The position numbers and the translations under genes are program-made. A model generated the notes under the pieces. That model saw only the letters and a program-made list of their open reading frames with translations, was not told the DNA's origin and did no database searches. From contig CAVQNH010000029.1 in the NCBI GenBank assembly GCA_963713815.1, forward strand, positions 62,001 through 126,000: a stretch of 64,000 nt of DNA, in the 5' to 3' direction. Positions within the stretch are counted from its first letter, which is position 1. Every line of letters begins with the position of its first letter. This document shows, piece by piece, positions 45,870 through 54,891 of the stretch. Origin of the DNA: RYN-230 sp963713815. GTDB lineage: Bacteria; Actinomycetota; Actinomycetes; Streptosporangiales; Streptosporangiaceae.

Positions 45870-47214
45870 AAGCCGGGCTTCCAGACACTGGGCCTCCAGA
45901 CACTGGGCCTCCGGAGCCTCCAGACACTGAGCCTCCAGATACTGGCGCTCCAGAAACTGGCCCTCTCGAAGCTGGGCGGGCGCCCGGCGCGCCGGCCCGG
46001 CGTGAGTCGTAGCCAGTGAACCCGGGCAGTGCGAGGCAGACCACGCCGACGGCGGCCACGCAGGCCAGGCCGCCGGACCACAGCGAGAACCGGGTGCCGG
46101 CCAGGGCGGCGACGCCGCCGGCCCGCAGTTGCCCCGCAGACGGGCCCACGCCGTAGCTGAGCAGCTCCACGCCCGCCATCCGGCCCCGCATCGCGTCCGG
46201 GATGCTCTGGTTCCAGAGCACATCGCGGAAGATCCCGCTCATCATGTCCGCGGCTCCCGCGGCCAGCAGGCAGCCCAGCGCCACATCGATGTCCGGCGCC
46301 AGCCCGAACGCGATGATCGCCACGCCCCAGCCGGCGGCAGAGGCGGCGATGGCCCGGCCGAGGCGGTGCACCCGCGCCGTCCAGCCGCTCAGCGCGGAGG
46401 CGGCCAGCGCACCGACGGCGGGTGCCGAGAACATCAGGCCCACCGACCAGGTGGCGTGCAGGGTGGAAGCCATGAACGGGAACAGGGCCGTGGGGTACGC
46501 GAACGTCATCGCGGCCAGGTCGGCCAGGTAGGAGCCGATCAGGTCCGGGCGCTTACGGGCGTAGTGCAGCCCGGACACCACGCTGCGCAGCCCGGGGGCG
46601 GGCGTGTGCTCGCCGGCGTCCGGGGGGGCCAGCGGTCGGAGCCGGCACAGCAGCCAGAACGAGACCGCGAACGTCGCGGCGTCCAGCAGGTAGACGAACT
46701 GCGGCCCAGCCCCTGCGGCGACGGCGCCCCCCACCGCGGCCCCGGTGATCTGCCCGGCGTTCGAGCTCATCGACAGCATCGCCGAGGCGCCGCTCAGCCG
46801 CTCCCGCGCCACCGTCCGGGGGACGGCCGCGTCGAACGAGGGCCGCTGCAAGGCGGCGAGCGCGCTCATCCCCGCGGCCAGCGCGTAGAGCGGCCAGATC
46901 GCCGGATGCGGCAGGCTGGCGTTCAGCACCAGCGCCCCGGCCAGGCAACCCAGCCCGGCTTCGCACCACCGGAGCATCCGCCCCCGGTCGAAGCGGTCCG
47001 CCAGCAGGCCCCCGTAGAGGCCGAACACCACGATCGGGACGAGCTCGGCGATGCCCAGCAGGCCCACGGCGACCGTGGAGCCGGTCAGCTGCTTGGCCTG
47101 CACCAGCAGGGCAACCCCGCCCGCGTTGGTGCCGAAAAGGGTGATGCTGCGGCTGGTGAACAGCAGCCGGAACTCCCGCGAGTCCCGCAACGGGACAAAG
47201 TCCATCCGCAGCAT
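45835..47214 (-). CDS. Major facilitator superfamily transporter
   Basis: This 459-residue protein has about 12 transmembrane segments and the MFS loop motif GLLADRFDRGRML after helix 2. It resembles the drug-exporter-like MFS_3 group (DUF894/EntS-like). The last 40 residues are a GPVSG repeat tail encoded by a 15-bp tandem repeat; this tail carries it across the end of the convergent oxidoreductase gene. A MarR regulator lies upstream on the same strand, so it may be a regulated exporter. Confidence 0.88.
   Translation of the reverse strand: MLRMDFVPLRDSREFRLLFTSRSITLFGTNAGGVALLVQAKQLTGSTVAVGLLGIAELVPIVVFGLYGGLLADRFDRGRMLRWCEAGLGCLAGALVLNASLPHPAIWPLYALAAGMSALAALQRPSFDAAVPRTVARERLSGASAMLSMSSNAGQITGAAVGGAVAAGAGPQFVYLLDAATFAVSFWLLCRLRPLAPPDAGEHTPAPGLRSVVSGLHYARKRPDLIGSYLADLAAMTFAYPTALFPFMASTLHATWSVGLMFSAPAVGALAASALSGWTARVHRLGRAIAASAAGWGVAIIAFGLAPDIDVALGCLLAAGAADMMSGIFRDVLWNQSIPDAMRGRMAGVELLSYGVGPSAGQLRAGGVAALAGTRFSLWSGGLACVAAVGVVCLALPGFTGYDSRRAGAPGARPASRGPVSGAPVSGGSVSGGSGGPVSGGPVSGSPASRGADPAAPPR
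45876..45962. repeat. 15-bp tandem repeat in the MFS C-terminus
   Basis: Units close to CTCCAGACACTGGGC occur five to six times. In the MFS frame each unit encodes GPVSG or a near variant. The repeat begins 7 bases after the stop of the convergent oxidoreductase gene. Confidence 0.75.
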
Positions 47215-47334
47215 GGCGCGGTCACGCTAACAGCGGGAACAGCCGGGGGCATCTCCTTTTTCTGCCGGTCCCGCTGGTGCCGGGGCTGGCGCACGGGATC
47301 AGCGGGCCAGGCCGGCCGGGTCAGGCGGCCGGCG

Positions 47335-47847
47335 TCAGGCGGGCAGCGGGCCCGGGTGCGGAGGCAGCCCGGGCATCCCCCGCGGGTGCAGCCCCTGCTG
47401 CTCCGCCACCACGCCGAGCAGGCTGACCAGCTGCGCACGCTGCGCCTCGGTCAGCCCGGCCCCGAACTCCGCCTCGTGCTCCACGGTGATCGCCCGGACC
47501 TGCTCGACCGTGGCCAGGCCCTGGCCGGTCAGGTACAGCGCGTGGGAGCGGCGGTCGGCCGGGTTACGCCTGCGCTCGACCAGGCCGAGCTTTTCCAGCT
47601 CGTCGACCAGGAACACCATCCGGGTCGCGTTCACGCCGATCATCTCGGCGATGGCCTGCTGGGACTGGCCCTGGTTCGCGGCCAGCCGGATGAGCATCCC
47701 GGCGTGCCGCTGCTCCAGGCCCAGCGGCGCCAGCCGCTCGCCGAACCGCCGTGCCCCGTGCAATCCCAGCTGGACGAGCAGGAACGACAGCCGGTCCGTC
47801 GGCACCTCCGGGGCGCCGGGTGCCGACTCCCGGGTACGGTCTTCCAC
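47335..47847 (-). CDS. MarR-family transcriptional regulator
   Basis: This 170-residue protein has the MarR winged helix: QQAIAEMIGVNATRMVFLVDELEKLGLVERRRNPADRRSHALYLTGQG. It lies between the MFS gene (same strand, 120 bases downstream) and a divergent membrane protein. Either may be its target. Start ATG 47847. Confidence 0.93.
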   Translation of the reverse strand: MEDRTRESAPGAPEVPTDRLSFLLVQLGLHGARRFGERLAPLGLEQRHAGMLIRLAANQGQSQQAIAEMIGVNATRMVFLVDELEKLGLVERRRNPADRRSHALYLTGQGLATVEQVRAITVEHEAEFGAGLTEAQRAQLVSLLGVVAEQQGLHPRGMPGLPPHPGPLPA

Positions 47848-47871
47848 CCGGTCACACTATCACTCAGCTAA

Positions 47872-47913
47872 ATACTTGCGGGCAATAATCATCTCTGCTA
47901 GAAACGATATAAT
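47872..47913 (+). promoter_or_regulatory. Promoter with consensus -10 and possible MarR operator
   Basis: TATAAT at 47908-47913 is a perfect -10 hexamer, rare in this GC-rich sequence. It lies 36 bases before the GTG of the membrane protein gene. Just upstream, TTGC-GG-GCAA (47876-47885), extended on both sides by AT, is a near-palindrome of the size MarR proteins bind. It would cover the -35 area and the marR upstream region. No good -35 is seen. Confidence 0.5.
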
Positions 47914-47949
47914 CCTGAAATCATCTGCTGGCGGAAGTGGTGAATCACG

Positions 47950-48480
47950 GTGCGCGAAACCGCAGGCACGCCGGGAAGGCCCGTGGCCCGGAGTCCGGTG
48001 GCCCGGAGTCCGGGGGCCGGACTGCGAGCCGGCGGCGCCGAAGCCGCCCGCCGGTCCAGCTTCGGGGTGGCAGTCGGGCTGCTCATCCAGTTCGCCGTGG
48101 GCTTGTGGGTCAGCGTGTACGTCACCGTGCCCGCCCGTGACCAGGGCGGCGGCACGTTCGCGGCGGTCGGCCGGGCGCTGGCCAACGGGCCGGCCGCGCT
48201 GGGCCTGCACGCCGGGCTGGGCCTGCTCCTGCTGCTCGGCTCCATCGTCCTGGTGGTCCGGGCCGTGGTGGCCGGCGACCGCTTCTTCATGGTCACCACG
48301 GTGGTCAGCCTGCTCGCCGTGCTGGGCGCGGCCGGCAGCGGCGCGGCGTTCGTGAACAACGGCCAGGACAGCGCCTCGCTGACCATGGGCCTGCTCACCG
48401 CCGTGGCCCTGCTCTGCCAGCTGATCAACTTGTTCCGGCTCAGCGCCCCGCACCCGTCATCCGGTCAGCCCGGCCGCTGA
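47950..48480 (+). CDS. Four-helix membrane protein of unknown function
   Basis: This 176-residue protein has four predicted transmembrane segments (about 37-60, 83-106, 113-138 and 142-163). No family is recognised. The N-terminal 35 residues are a low-complexity repeat (VARSPVARSP). It is divergent from marR with a shared AT-rich promoter region. GTG 47950 is a provisional start. Confidence 0.75.
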   Translation: MRETAGTPGRPVARSPVARSPGAGLRAGGAEAARRSSFGVAVGLLIQFAVGLWVSVYVTVPARDQGGGTFAAVGRALANGPAALGLHAGLGLLLLLGSIVLVVRAVVAGDRFFMVTTVVSLLAVLGAAGSGAAFVNNGQDSASLTMGLLTAVALLCQLINLFRLSAPHPSSGQPGR

Positions 48481-48499
48481 CCTGCCCGATCCCCGTGAT

Positions 48500-48540
48500 G
48501 CCTGTGGTCCCGGCAGCAGCGAGCCACCGGGACCACAGGC
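48500..48540. terminator. Bidirectional terminator, perfect 14-bp stem
   Basis: GCCTGTGGTCCCGG (48500-48513) pairs perfectly with 48527-48540 around a 13-base loop. It lies between the convergent membrane protein and galactanase genes. Confidence 0.8.
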
Positions 48541-48549
48541 CACTAACCT

Positions 48550-50259
48550 TCAGCCACCTACGACGCAGGGCACGTCCCAGGGGTCATAGCTCTGGCATAC
48601 GGCGGCCGGGTTCCGGAAGATCCCGATCGACGGCAGGGCCACGCCCTGGGAGTTGAACAGCGTGAGGTTGGCGTTCGGGGTGCCGATGCCGGTCCCGGGC
48701 TCCCACGGCACGCCGGGAATCCAGTCCGGCGCCCAGTAGAACAGCCCCGCGCCCAGCCCGTCGGGCACCTGGGCCAGGATCGACAGCTCGTCGGTCACGA
48801 ACGACAGCTGGCCGCCCGGGCTGGCCGGGTAGCCCGAGGAGAGCTGGCTGGGCTCCCACACGAAGTTGCCGGTGCTGTCCCCGATGGGGGAGTTTCCGTT
48901 GGCCAGCGTCCACGGGTACTGCGTCTCCGCGATAACGATCTTTTTGTGGAACTGGGTGGCCAGCGCGTCCACATTCGCCTTCATCTGCGAGAGCGTGCCG
49001 TGGAAGAAGGGGTAATAGGACAGCCCGATCACGTCGAACGGCACGCCCTCGGACTCCAGGTTCTGGAAGAAGGCCTGGCTGAGCGCGTTGTTGCCGCCCT
49101 GGTCGTAATGCATCATGATCAGCAGCTGGTGCCCCGGCGGGTTCGCGGCCCGGGCCCCGGTCACGCCCGCCTTGAGCAGTGTGGCCAGGTTGTCATAGTC
49201 CGCCGGGATGGTCGGGTCGTTCACCTGGCCGACCGGCCACAGGATGCCGTTGCGGATCTCGTTCCCGATCGACACCATGTCCACCGGCGTGCCCTGCTTG
49301 GCGAACGCGCCGATCACCTGCTGGGTGTATGACTGCACCGTCGCGGTGAGCTGGGCCAGGTCCTGGCCCTGCCACGCGGCCGGGATGTCCTGGTGCTGCG
49401 GGTCGGCCCAGAAGTCGGAGTACATGACGTCGAGGTAGATCTTCATCCCGGCCGCACGCACCTGCCGGGCCAGGGCGAGGTCCACGGACAGATCGTTATA
49501 GCCCGCAGGTGGGTTCACCCACAGCCGCATCCGGACGTAGTTGGCTCCGTTCTCGCGCGTGATCGTGACCGGGCTCTGCTGCTGCCCGCGGTAGGTGAAC
49601 TGCGCGCCCGCCGCGAGTTCCTGCGGGGTGAAGGACAGGTCGGTGCCGAGGTCGAGGCCCGCGGCCGCGGGGTCGGGCCCGTAGGCCCGCAGCTCCCCCA
49701 CGCAGACGTCCGCGCCGGTGTCGCTGTAGACGGTGAGCTGGGCGTACCGGGCCTGGGTGCCCCGGGGCAGCGGCACGTACATCGGATTCCCCGGGTCGAG
49801 CGCGACGTTGCGGGCGGCCGGCACGGCCTGCCAGTTGCCGGCCTGGGTGGCGACCTTGATGGTCGCGCTGGCCGACGGGCTGCTCGCGTCCAGCGTGATG
49901 CCCAGGTCGCTGAGCGCGCGAGCCTGGCCCAGGTCGACCACCAGGCTCCCGGTCCACGCCCCGGTGCACCAGTCGGTGCCGGCGTCGCCGTCGATCGCGT
50001 TGGACGCCGGGTCACCCGACTCCGTGGAGGTGGCGCTGGCCTGGCCGGACAGCGCCCAGTTGACGGTGGGGACCGCTTGCGGCCCCGGGGCGCCAGCCTG
50101 CGGCGACACCGCGGAGCCGGACACGCCGGCCATCAGCGGCACGACCAGCAGGGCGGGCGCGGCGGTCAGGGCGAGGCGGCGGCTTAACCGGCCCCGCCCG
50201 GTGCGGAAGGGGAGGCGGCCGCCCAGACGGGAGATGACCCGGCGGGACACATCATCCAT
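48550..50259 (-). CDS. Secreted arabinogalactan endo-beta-1,4-galactanase (GH53) with discoidin domain
   Basis: This 569-residue protein has an N-terminal signal segment (RRLALTAAPALLVVPLMAG). A F5/8-type (discoidin) carbohydrate-binding domain spans about residues 66-193, and a GH53 catalytic domain follows. The acid/base is E334 (IGNEIRNG) and the nucleophile E445 (IAETQYPW). GH53 enzymes cut beta-1,4-galactan in plant pectin. No transporter or beta-galactosidase lies beside it. Confidence 0.92.
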   Translation of the reverse strand: MDDVSRRVISRLGGRLPFRTGRGRLSRRLALTAAPALLVVPLMAGVSGSAVSPQAGAPGPQAVPTVNWALSGQASATSTESGDPASNAIDGDAGTDWCTGAWTGSLVVDLGQARALSDLGITLDASSPSASATIKVATQAGNWQAVPAARNVALDPGNPMYVPLPRGTQARYAQLTVYSDTGADVCVGELRAYGPDPAAAGLDLGTDLSFTPQELAAGAQFTYRGQQQSPVTITRENGANYVRMRLWVNPPAGYNDLSVDLALARQVRAAGMKIYLDVMYSDFWADPQHQDIPAAWQGQDLAQLTATVQSYTQQVIGAFAKQGTPVDMVSIGNEIRNGILWPVGQVNDPTIPADYDNLATLLKAGVTGARAANPPGHQLLIMMHYDQGGNNALSQAFFQNLESEGVPFDVIGLSYYPFFHGTLSQMKANVDALATQFHKKIVIAETQYPWTLANGNSPIGDSTGNFVWEPSQLSSGYPASPGGQLSFVTDELSILAQVPDGLGAGLFYWAPDWIPGVPWEPGTGIGTPNANLTLFNSQGVALPSIGIFRNPAAVCQSYDPWDVPCVVGG

Positions 50260-50508
50260 GATGATCTCCGTTCAGCGCAGGTGGCGGGGCGCGGACAGCC
50301 CCGCCGGAGATGAGTCCACAGGCCGGCGGCCTGCGGCGGATACGCACGACCAGACGCGATCGCACACACTTCTCCGCAAACCAACAGCCGGAACTCACCC
50401 GAACAGTAGATCCGGGCGGTGCCGCCGGGCAATGGCCACTCCGGGGCAGCCCGAGACTGGCGCCGGGATGGGAAGCGGTAGTTTGGGGCGCGAACAGGAG
50501 GGTCGCCG

Positions 50509-51428
50509 ATGGGGATCGAGCACCTGGTCCAGTCCGGGCCGCTGATCCTGGCCGCCCCGATCGCGGCCGCGGCCGGTGCGCTGACCTTCCTGTCCCCGTG
50601 CGTCCTGCCGCTGGTTCCCGGCTACCTGTCCTACGTGACCGGCATGTCCGGGACGGACGCGGAGCGGGCCGAGGCCGCCACGGCGGAGCGGGTGGCGGTG
50701 GCGTCTGACGGGACCGCCGTGGCTGGGGATGGTGCGGGCGCCGGCGACTGGGGCGGGCCCAGGTGCGGCCAGCGAGACCCCGGCCGCGACCGGCCACCCG
50801 ACCACATCGGCCCGCGGGATGACGGCGGCCCGTCCCGCCCGCGGGCGGACCCTGCTCGGCACCACCCTGTTCGTCCTCGGCTTCTCGCTCGTGTTCGCCA
50901 CTGAGGGCCTGGCTTTCGGCGGCCTGGGGCTGGTGCTGGTGCGCCACCAGGCCGGGGTGACCCAGATCCTGGGCGGGGTCACGATCGTGCTGGGACTGAT
51001 GTTCGCCGGGGTGTTCGACCGCTTCCCGATCACCGGGCGGATCGCCCGGCCCGCTATCCGGCCCCGGGCCGGCCTGGTCGGCGCCCCCTTGCTCGGGGAT
51101 ACTGTTCGCGGTCAGCTGGACCCCGTGTGTCGGCCCCACGCTGTCCGTCGTGATGTCGCTGGCCCTGACCTCGGGTACTGCCGTGCGCGGCGCGGTGCTC
51201 GCCTTCATCTACGGCCTGGGCCTGGGCATCCCGTTCATCATCGTGGCCCTGGCCTTCCAGCGCGGGATGACCGCGTTCCAGTTCGCCCGGCGGCACGCCC
51301 AGCTCATCGCCCGGATCGGCGGCGGCCTGCTGGTCCTGGTCGGCGTCCTGGAGGTCAGCGGCGCCTGGACCTCCGCGCTCCTCTGGCTCAAGATCCACTG
51401 GCTGGCCAGCTACAACAGCCCCCTCTAG
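50509..51428 (+). pseudogene. ccdA: Cytochrome c biogenesis protein CcdA, two frameshifts
   Basis: CcdA carries reducing power across the membrane to extracytoplasmic thiols for cytochrome c maturation. The first Cys motif (LTFLSPCVLPLVPGYLSYV) is in the frame starting at ATG 50509, after GGAGGGTCGCC. The middle (LLGTTLFVLGFSLVF ... FAGVFDRFP) is in the next frame, from about 50740. The second Cys motif (ILFAVSWTPCVGPTLSVVMSL) and the rest to 51428 are in the third frame from about 51100, just after a GGGG run. Both shifts are +1. Joined, the pieces give a complete six-helix CcdA, so this is either a recent pseudogene or two sequence errors. Confidence 0.85.
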
Positions 51429-51517
51429 CCCGCGCCGCCTCGCTCCCCGCACCGCCGGACCCTTGTGGCCTGTGTGGCAGGAGTGATCAGCGTTGCGGAA
51501 GAGCCGGCCCCCGCCAT

Positions 51518-51566
51518 CGTGATCATGGGATCACTGGGGCCAGGGCACAGCGATCCCATGATCACG
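51518..51566. repeat. 15-bp perfect inverted repeat
   Basis: CGTGATCATGGGATC at 51518-51532 is the exact complement of 51552-51566, with a 19-base spacer. It lies between the convergent ccdA and CcdC-like genes. It could be a terminator or a mobile palindromic element. Confidence 0.7.
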
Positions 51567-51593
51567 ACTCGTCCGTGGGCGGGGCGTGAAGGT

Positions 51594-51636
51594 GATCAGC
51601 CGGCTGGTGCCGCCCCGCGGCACCAGCCGGCTGATC
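51594..51636. terminator. 19-bp perfect stem-loop between ccdA and the CcdC-like gene
   Basis: 51594-51612 pairs perfectly with 51618-51636 (GATCAGCCGGCTGGTGCCG and its complement) around a 5-base loop. It is placed 20 bases from the end of the minus-strand gene, so it probably terminates both convergent transcripts. Confidence 0.8.
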
Positions 51637-51655
51637 CTGAACTGGCGATGGCTGC

Positions 51656-52192
51656 TTACTGGTGGACGGTGGTCGGGACGGCGGGGCGGGGGGCCGGGGC
51701 CGCGGGGACGCGGCGGGCCCGGGCGGCCAGGGTGCCGGTGCGGGCCAGCAGCATGGCCACGGACAGGAAGATCAGGCCGTCGGTGAGAGCTCCCACCGTG
51801 ATCTGGTTGGTGATCATCCAGTGGCCGAGCTGGGCCCCGAACACATGGGTGGAGCCGTAGGCGAAGTAGATCCGGGCGCCCACGACGGCGATCCAGATCA
51901 GCGCATACGGCAGGCCAGCCCAGGTCATGGCCTTGCCCGTCTCCCTGTCGCGGAAGACGCGCATCAGCGCCGCGGCGAGCACGCCCAGGGCCAGCCCGGC
52001 CGCCGTCGCGGCGACTTCCAGCAGCAGGCCCTTACCCGATGTGGCGACGCCCTTGAAGAAGAAGGGCACGATGACGGCCGCGGCGATGAACGGGCGGAGC
52101 AGCCGCAGCCGGGTGACCTTGCGGTGGCCCAGATCGGAGATCAGCACCATGAACAGGATCACGAGGTTGGGGATCAGGACGTTGGCGTCCAC
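51656..52192 (-). CDS. CcdC-like (DUF1453) membrane protein
   Basis: This 178-residue protein has about five hydrophobic segments with the pattern VTRLRLLRPFIAAAVIVPFFFKG and MRVFRDRETGKAMTWAGLPYALIWIAVVGARIYFAYG. That resembles DUF1453, the family of Bacillus CcdC. It is convergent with ccdA and divergent from a two-component system. Start GTG 52192. Its function is unknown. Confidence 0.75.
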   Translation of the reverse strand: MDANVLIPNLVILFMVLISDLGHRKVTRLRLLRPFIAAAVIVPFFFKGVATSGKGLLLEVAATAAGLALGVLAAALMRVFRDRETGKAMTWAGLPYALIWIAVVGARIYFAYGSTHVFGAQLGHWMITNQITVGALTDGLIFLSVAMLLARTGTLAARARRVPAAPAPRPAVPTTVHQ

Positions 52193-52409
52193 GGTAACTC
52201 CTCAGGGGTTCTTCGGTGTGTTGCGCTTACCCTGGACACGCTAGGAACGGGGACCCTGCCTGCGCGCCGGCCTGCGGCTTGATACCGGGTCCAGGCCGGG
52301 TGCAGGCCCGGCCGGGCCGGGTGGACGCCGGGTGGAGACGGTCACCTCCACCCGGGGTCAACCCGGCGGCCGGCGCCCCGCTGGCAGACTGCCCGATACG
52401 TTTGAGAGC

Positions 52410-53601
52410 GTGCTTCGCTCCTTCACCATGAACCGCGGTCCCGCCGCCAGCGCCGGCATGACGGACGGGCCGCTGGCGCTGGATGCCGTGCGCATCCTCG
52501 TCTTCGTGGTGGTGCTGATCACCGTGCCCCTGGCCCAGCCGCATCTGGGCTCGGGGGCCGACGGCATCGGTGTCGCCGTCGCCCTCGGTGTCTCGACGGT
52601 CAGCTGGGTGGTCTACCTGCTGGCCCGCCGCCGGCCGCGGGCCGCGATCGTGGCCCTGTCCGTGACGGGAGTCAGCCGGCGGCGTCCTGGCCGGGCTGTC
52701 CCCGCTGAGCACGGCGATCGCCGTCGGCTGCGTGGTCACGTCCACCGCGGGCGCCCGGCTGAATCCGGAAACGTCACTGGCCATCACCGCGGGGACGGTG
52801 GCGGCGTTCCTGGCCGCCGCGCTGGCGACCGGGGCGCCGACCGAGACGCTGCTGGGCTACCCGCTCACGTTCATCGGCTTGTGGGCGTTCGGCCTGTCCC
52901 GCCACGCCTTCCTGCTCCGGGCCGAGCAGGCCGAGCGGATGCTCGCGGAGAGCCGCCGGGCCCGGGAAGCCGAGACCCAGGCCGCCGCGCTCGCCGAGCG
53001 GGCCCGGATGTCCCGGGAGATCCACGACGTGCTCGCCCACTCGCTCGCGGCGGTGTCGGTGAACCTGCAGGCCGCCGAGGGATTGCTGGGTACCCTCCCC
53101 GCCGGGAGCCCGGAGCTGGCCAAGGCCCTGGAGTGCATCGGCCGGGCCGGTGTTTTCACCCGGGAGGGCCTGGCGGACGCCCGGCGCGCGATCATGGCCC
53201 TGCGCGATGACGCGGCCCCGCTGGCCGATCAGCTGGCCGCACTGGCCGGGGAGTACCGGGCCGATGGCGACGTGGCCGTCGATGTCACCGTCACCGGCAC
53301 GCCGCGGCCGGTCGCCGCCGAGGCGGCCCTGGCCGCGTACCGGACTGCGCAGGAGGCGCTGACCAACGCGCGCAAGCACGCGCCGGGCCAGCCGGTCCGG
53401 CTCAGCCTGGACTTCTCGCCCGGGGAGATCGCGGTGCGGGTGGCCAACCCGCTTCCGGCGCGGGCCGGCGGGCCGCTCGCCGCCACCGGTGCGCAGTACG
53501 GGCTGACCGGCCTCCGGGAGCGCGCCGCGCTGGCCGGCGGCACGCTGACCGCCGGGCCGGCCGACGGGGAATGGCGCGTCGGCCTGAGGATCCCGGCGTG
53601 A
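52410..53601 (+). pseudogene. NarL-type sensor histidine kinase, frameshifted in the membrane domain
   Basis: The N-terminal part (ALDAVRILVFVVVLITVPLAQPHLG) begins at GTG 52410 or ATG 52428. About 90 codons later, near 52668-52676, the frame moves +1; the rest of the membrane domain and the whole kinase core follow in the new frame to 53601. The HisKA_3 phospho-acceptor is in MSREIHDVLAHSLAAVSV (His codon at 53023), and the ATPase domain ends YGLTGLRERAALAGG. Its stop overlaps the response regulator start by GTGA. It may be a sequence error, since the kinase core is well preserved. Confidence 0.85.
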
Positions 53602-54317
53602 GCGCCGGGAACCCGGCCGAGCCGGTCACGGTGATCGTCGCGGACGACCAGTCCGCGGTCCGCGAGGGCCTGGTCCTGCTGCTCGGCACGCTGCCCGGCA
53701 TCGTCGTGGCGGGTGAGGCGGCGGACGGGAACGCCGCGGCTGACCTGGTCGCGGAGGTGCAACCCCAGGTCGTGCTCATGGACCTGAACATGCCCGGCAG
53801 CGACGGGGTCAGCGCCACGCGCCGCATCACCGCCGAGCACCCCGGGACGCGCGTCGTCGTGCTCACCACGTACGCCGACGACGACTCGATCATCGGGGCG
53901 CTGCAGGCCGGCGCCCTCGGCTACCTGACCAAGGACGCGACCAGGGCGGAGATCGGCCGTGCGGTGCTGGCCGCCGCGGCCGGCCAGGCGATCCTCGATC
54001 CCGGCGTCCAGCAGCGGCTGCTCTCGGCCGCGGCCCGCGCGGCGGGGTCACCCGGCTCGCCTGGCGCGGCCCAGGTTTCCGGGCCGCCCGGGGCCTCACC
54101 GGGCGACGATGATCTCACCCCGCGCGAAGCCGAGGTGCTGCGGCTCATCGCGGCCGGCGCGTCCAACCGGGAGATCGCCCGGGCCTTGTTCGTCAGTGAG
54201 GCGACGGTCAAGACCCATGTCAACCGGATCTTCGCCAAGACCGGTTCGCGGGACCGCGTCCAGGCCATGCGCTACGCCTACGCCCACGGCTACGCCGAGC
54301 CCGCCCCGCCCTCCTGA
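53598..54317 (+). CDS. NarL/FixJ-family response regulator
   Basis: This 239-residue regulator has a receiver domain with acidic D16/D17 and phospho-acceptor D62 (VLMDLNMPG). A LuxR-type helix-turn-helix follows (LTPREAEVLRLIAAGASNREIARALFVSEATVKTHVNRIFAKTG). GTG 53598 overlaps the kinase stop, so the pair is co-translated. The divergent CcdC-like gene is a likely target by position. Confidence 0.95.
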   Translation: MSAGNPAEPVTVIVADDQSAVREGLVLLLGTLPGIVVAGEAADGNAAADLVAEVQPQVVLMDLNMPGSDGVSATRRITAEHPGTRVVVLTTYADDDSIIGALQAGALGYLTKDATRAEIGRAVLAAAAGQAILDPGVQQRLLSAAARAAGSPGSPGAAQVSGPPGASPGDDDLTPREAEVLRLIAAGASNREIARALFVSEATVKTHVNRIFAKTGSRDRVQAMRYAYAHGYAEPAPPS

Positions 54318-54395
54318 GCCCGGCGCCCTCCTGAGCCCGTTGCCGTCCTCAGCCCGGCGCCCTCTTGAGGTCGGCTGCCCCTGAGCCCGGCGCGC
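54304..54395. repeat. 17-bp tandem repeat reiterating the response-regulator stop
   Basis: About five units close to CGGCGCCCTCCTGAGCC start at the response-regulator stop codon and run to the end of the convergent small gene. Most units contain TGA at the same place. Unit length varies from 16 to 18. Confidence 0.7.
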
Positions 54396-54398
54396 TGA

Positions 54399-54710
54399 TC
54401 AGTCGCGGGGGGCCAGGGCCAGGGCGGCCGCGCCGCAGACCAGGATGGCCAGGCAGGCGAAGGCCAGCATCGAGGCCGCGTTGATCGCGGGCGAGGTGGC
54501 CAGCAGCCACGCCGCGCCGGTGATCACGAAGAGCAGGCCGCCGAGCGTGATGAGCAGGCGGGGGATCCCGCGGCCCAGGGAGAGCGAGACGCCGCAGGAC
54601 CCGTCGTTGCCGTGCATGTTGCGCGGGCACCCGCACCGCCGGCAGCGGTCCAGGTTGGCGGGGTACTGGGCCTTCAGCTGGAACTGCGTGTCAGCGGGCA
54701 TGGGACTCAC
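54399..54710 (-). CDS. Small membrane protein with Cys-rich N-terminus
   Basis: This protein of about 103 residues has a cysteine cluster (CRRCGCPRNMHGNDGSC) followed by two transmembrane segments (about 50-69 and 76-99). No family is recognised. The Cys cluster could bind zinc. The start could be ATG 54710 or the third codon downstream. It is convergent with the response regulator. Confidence 0.7.
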   Translation of the reverse strand: MSPMPADTQFQLKAQYPANLDRCRRCGCPRNMHGNDGSCGVSLSLGRGIPRLLITLGGLLFVITGAAWLLATSPAINAASMLAFACLAILVCGAAALALAPRD

Positions 54711-54891
54711 GCTTCTTTCGCCACGTCAGCACCCGGGCGGAGGACCGGCCAGCGCCCCGTGCTGCCCACCTCCATGATGCTCCGGACCTGCCCGGATGGC
54801 TACCCGTCCGGGGCGGGCCGGCGTGGCGCCCTGATGCTGGTCCAGGCCGTCGGGTTACCGCAGCGGACGGGAGGCGCCAGCGGCCGGCGGG

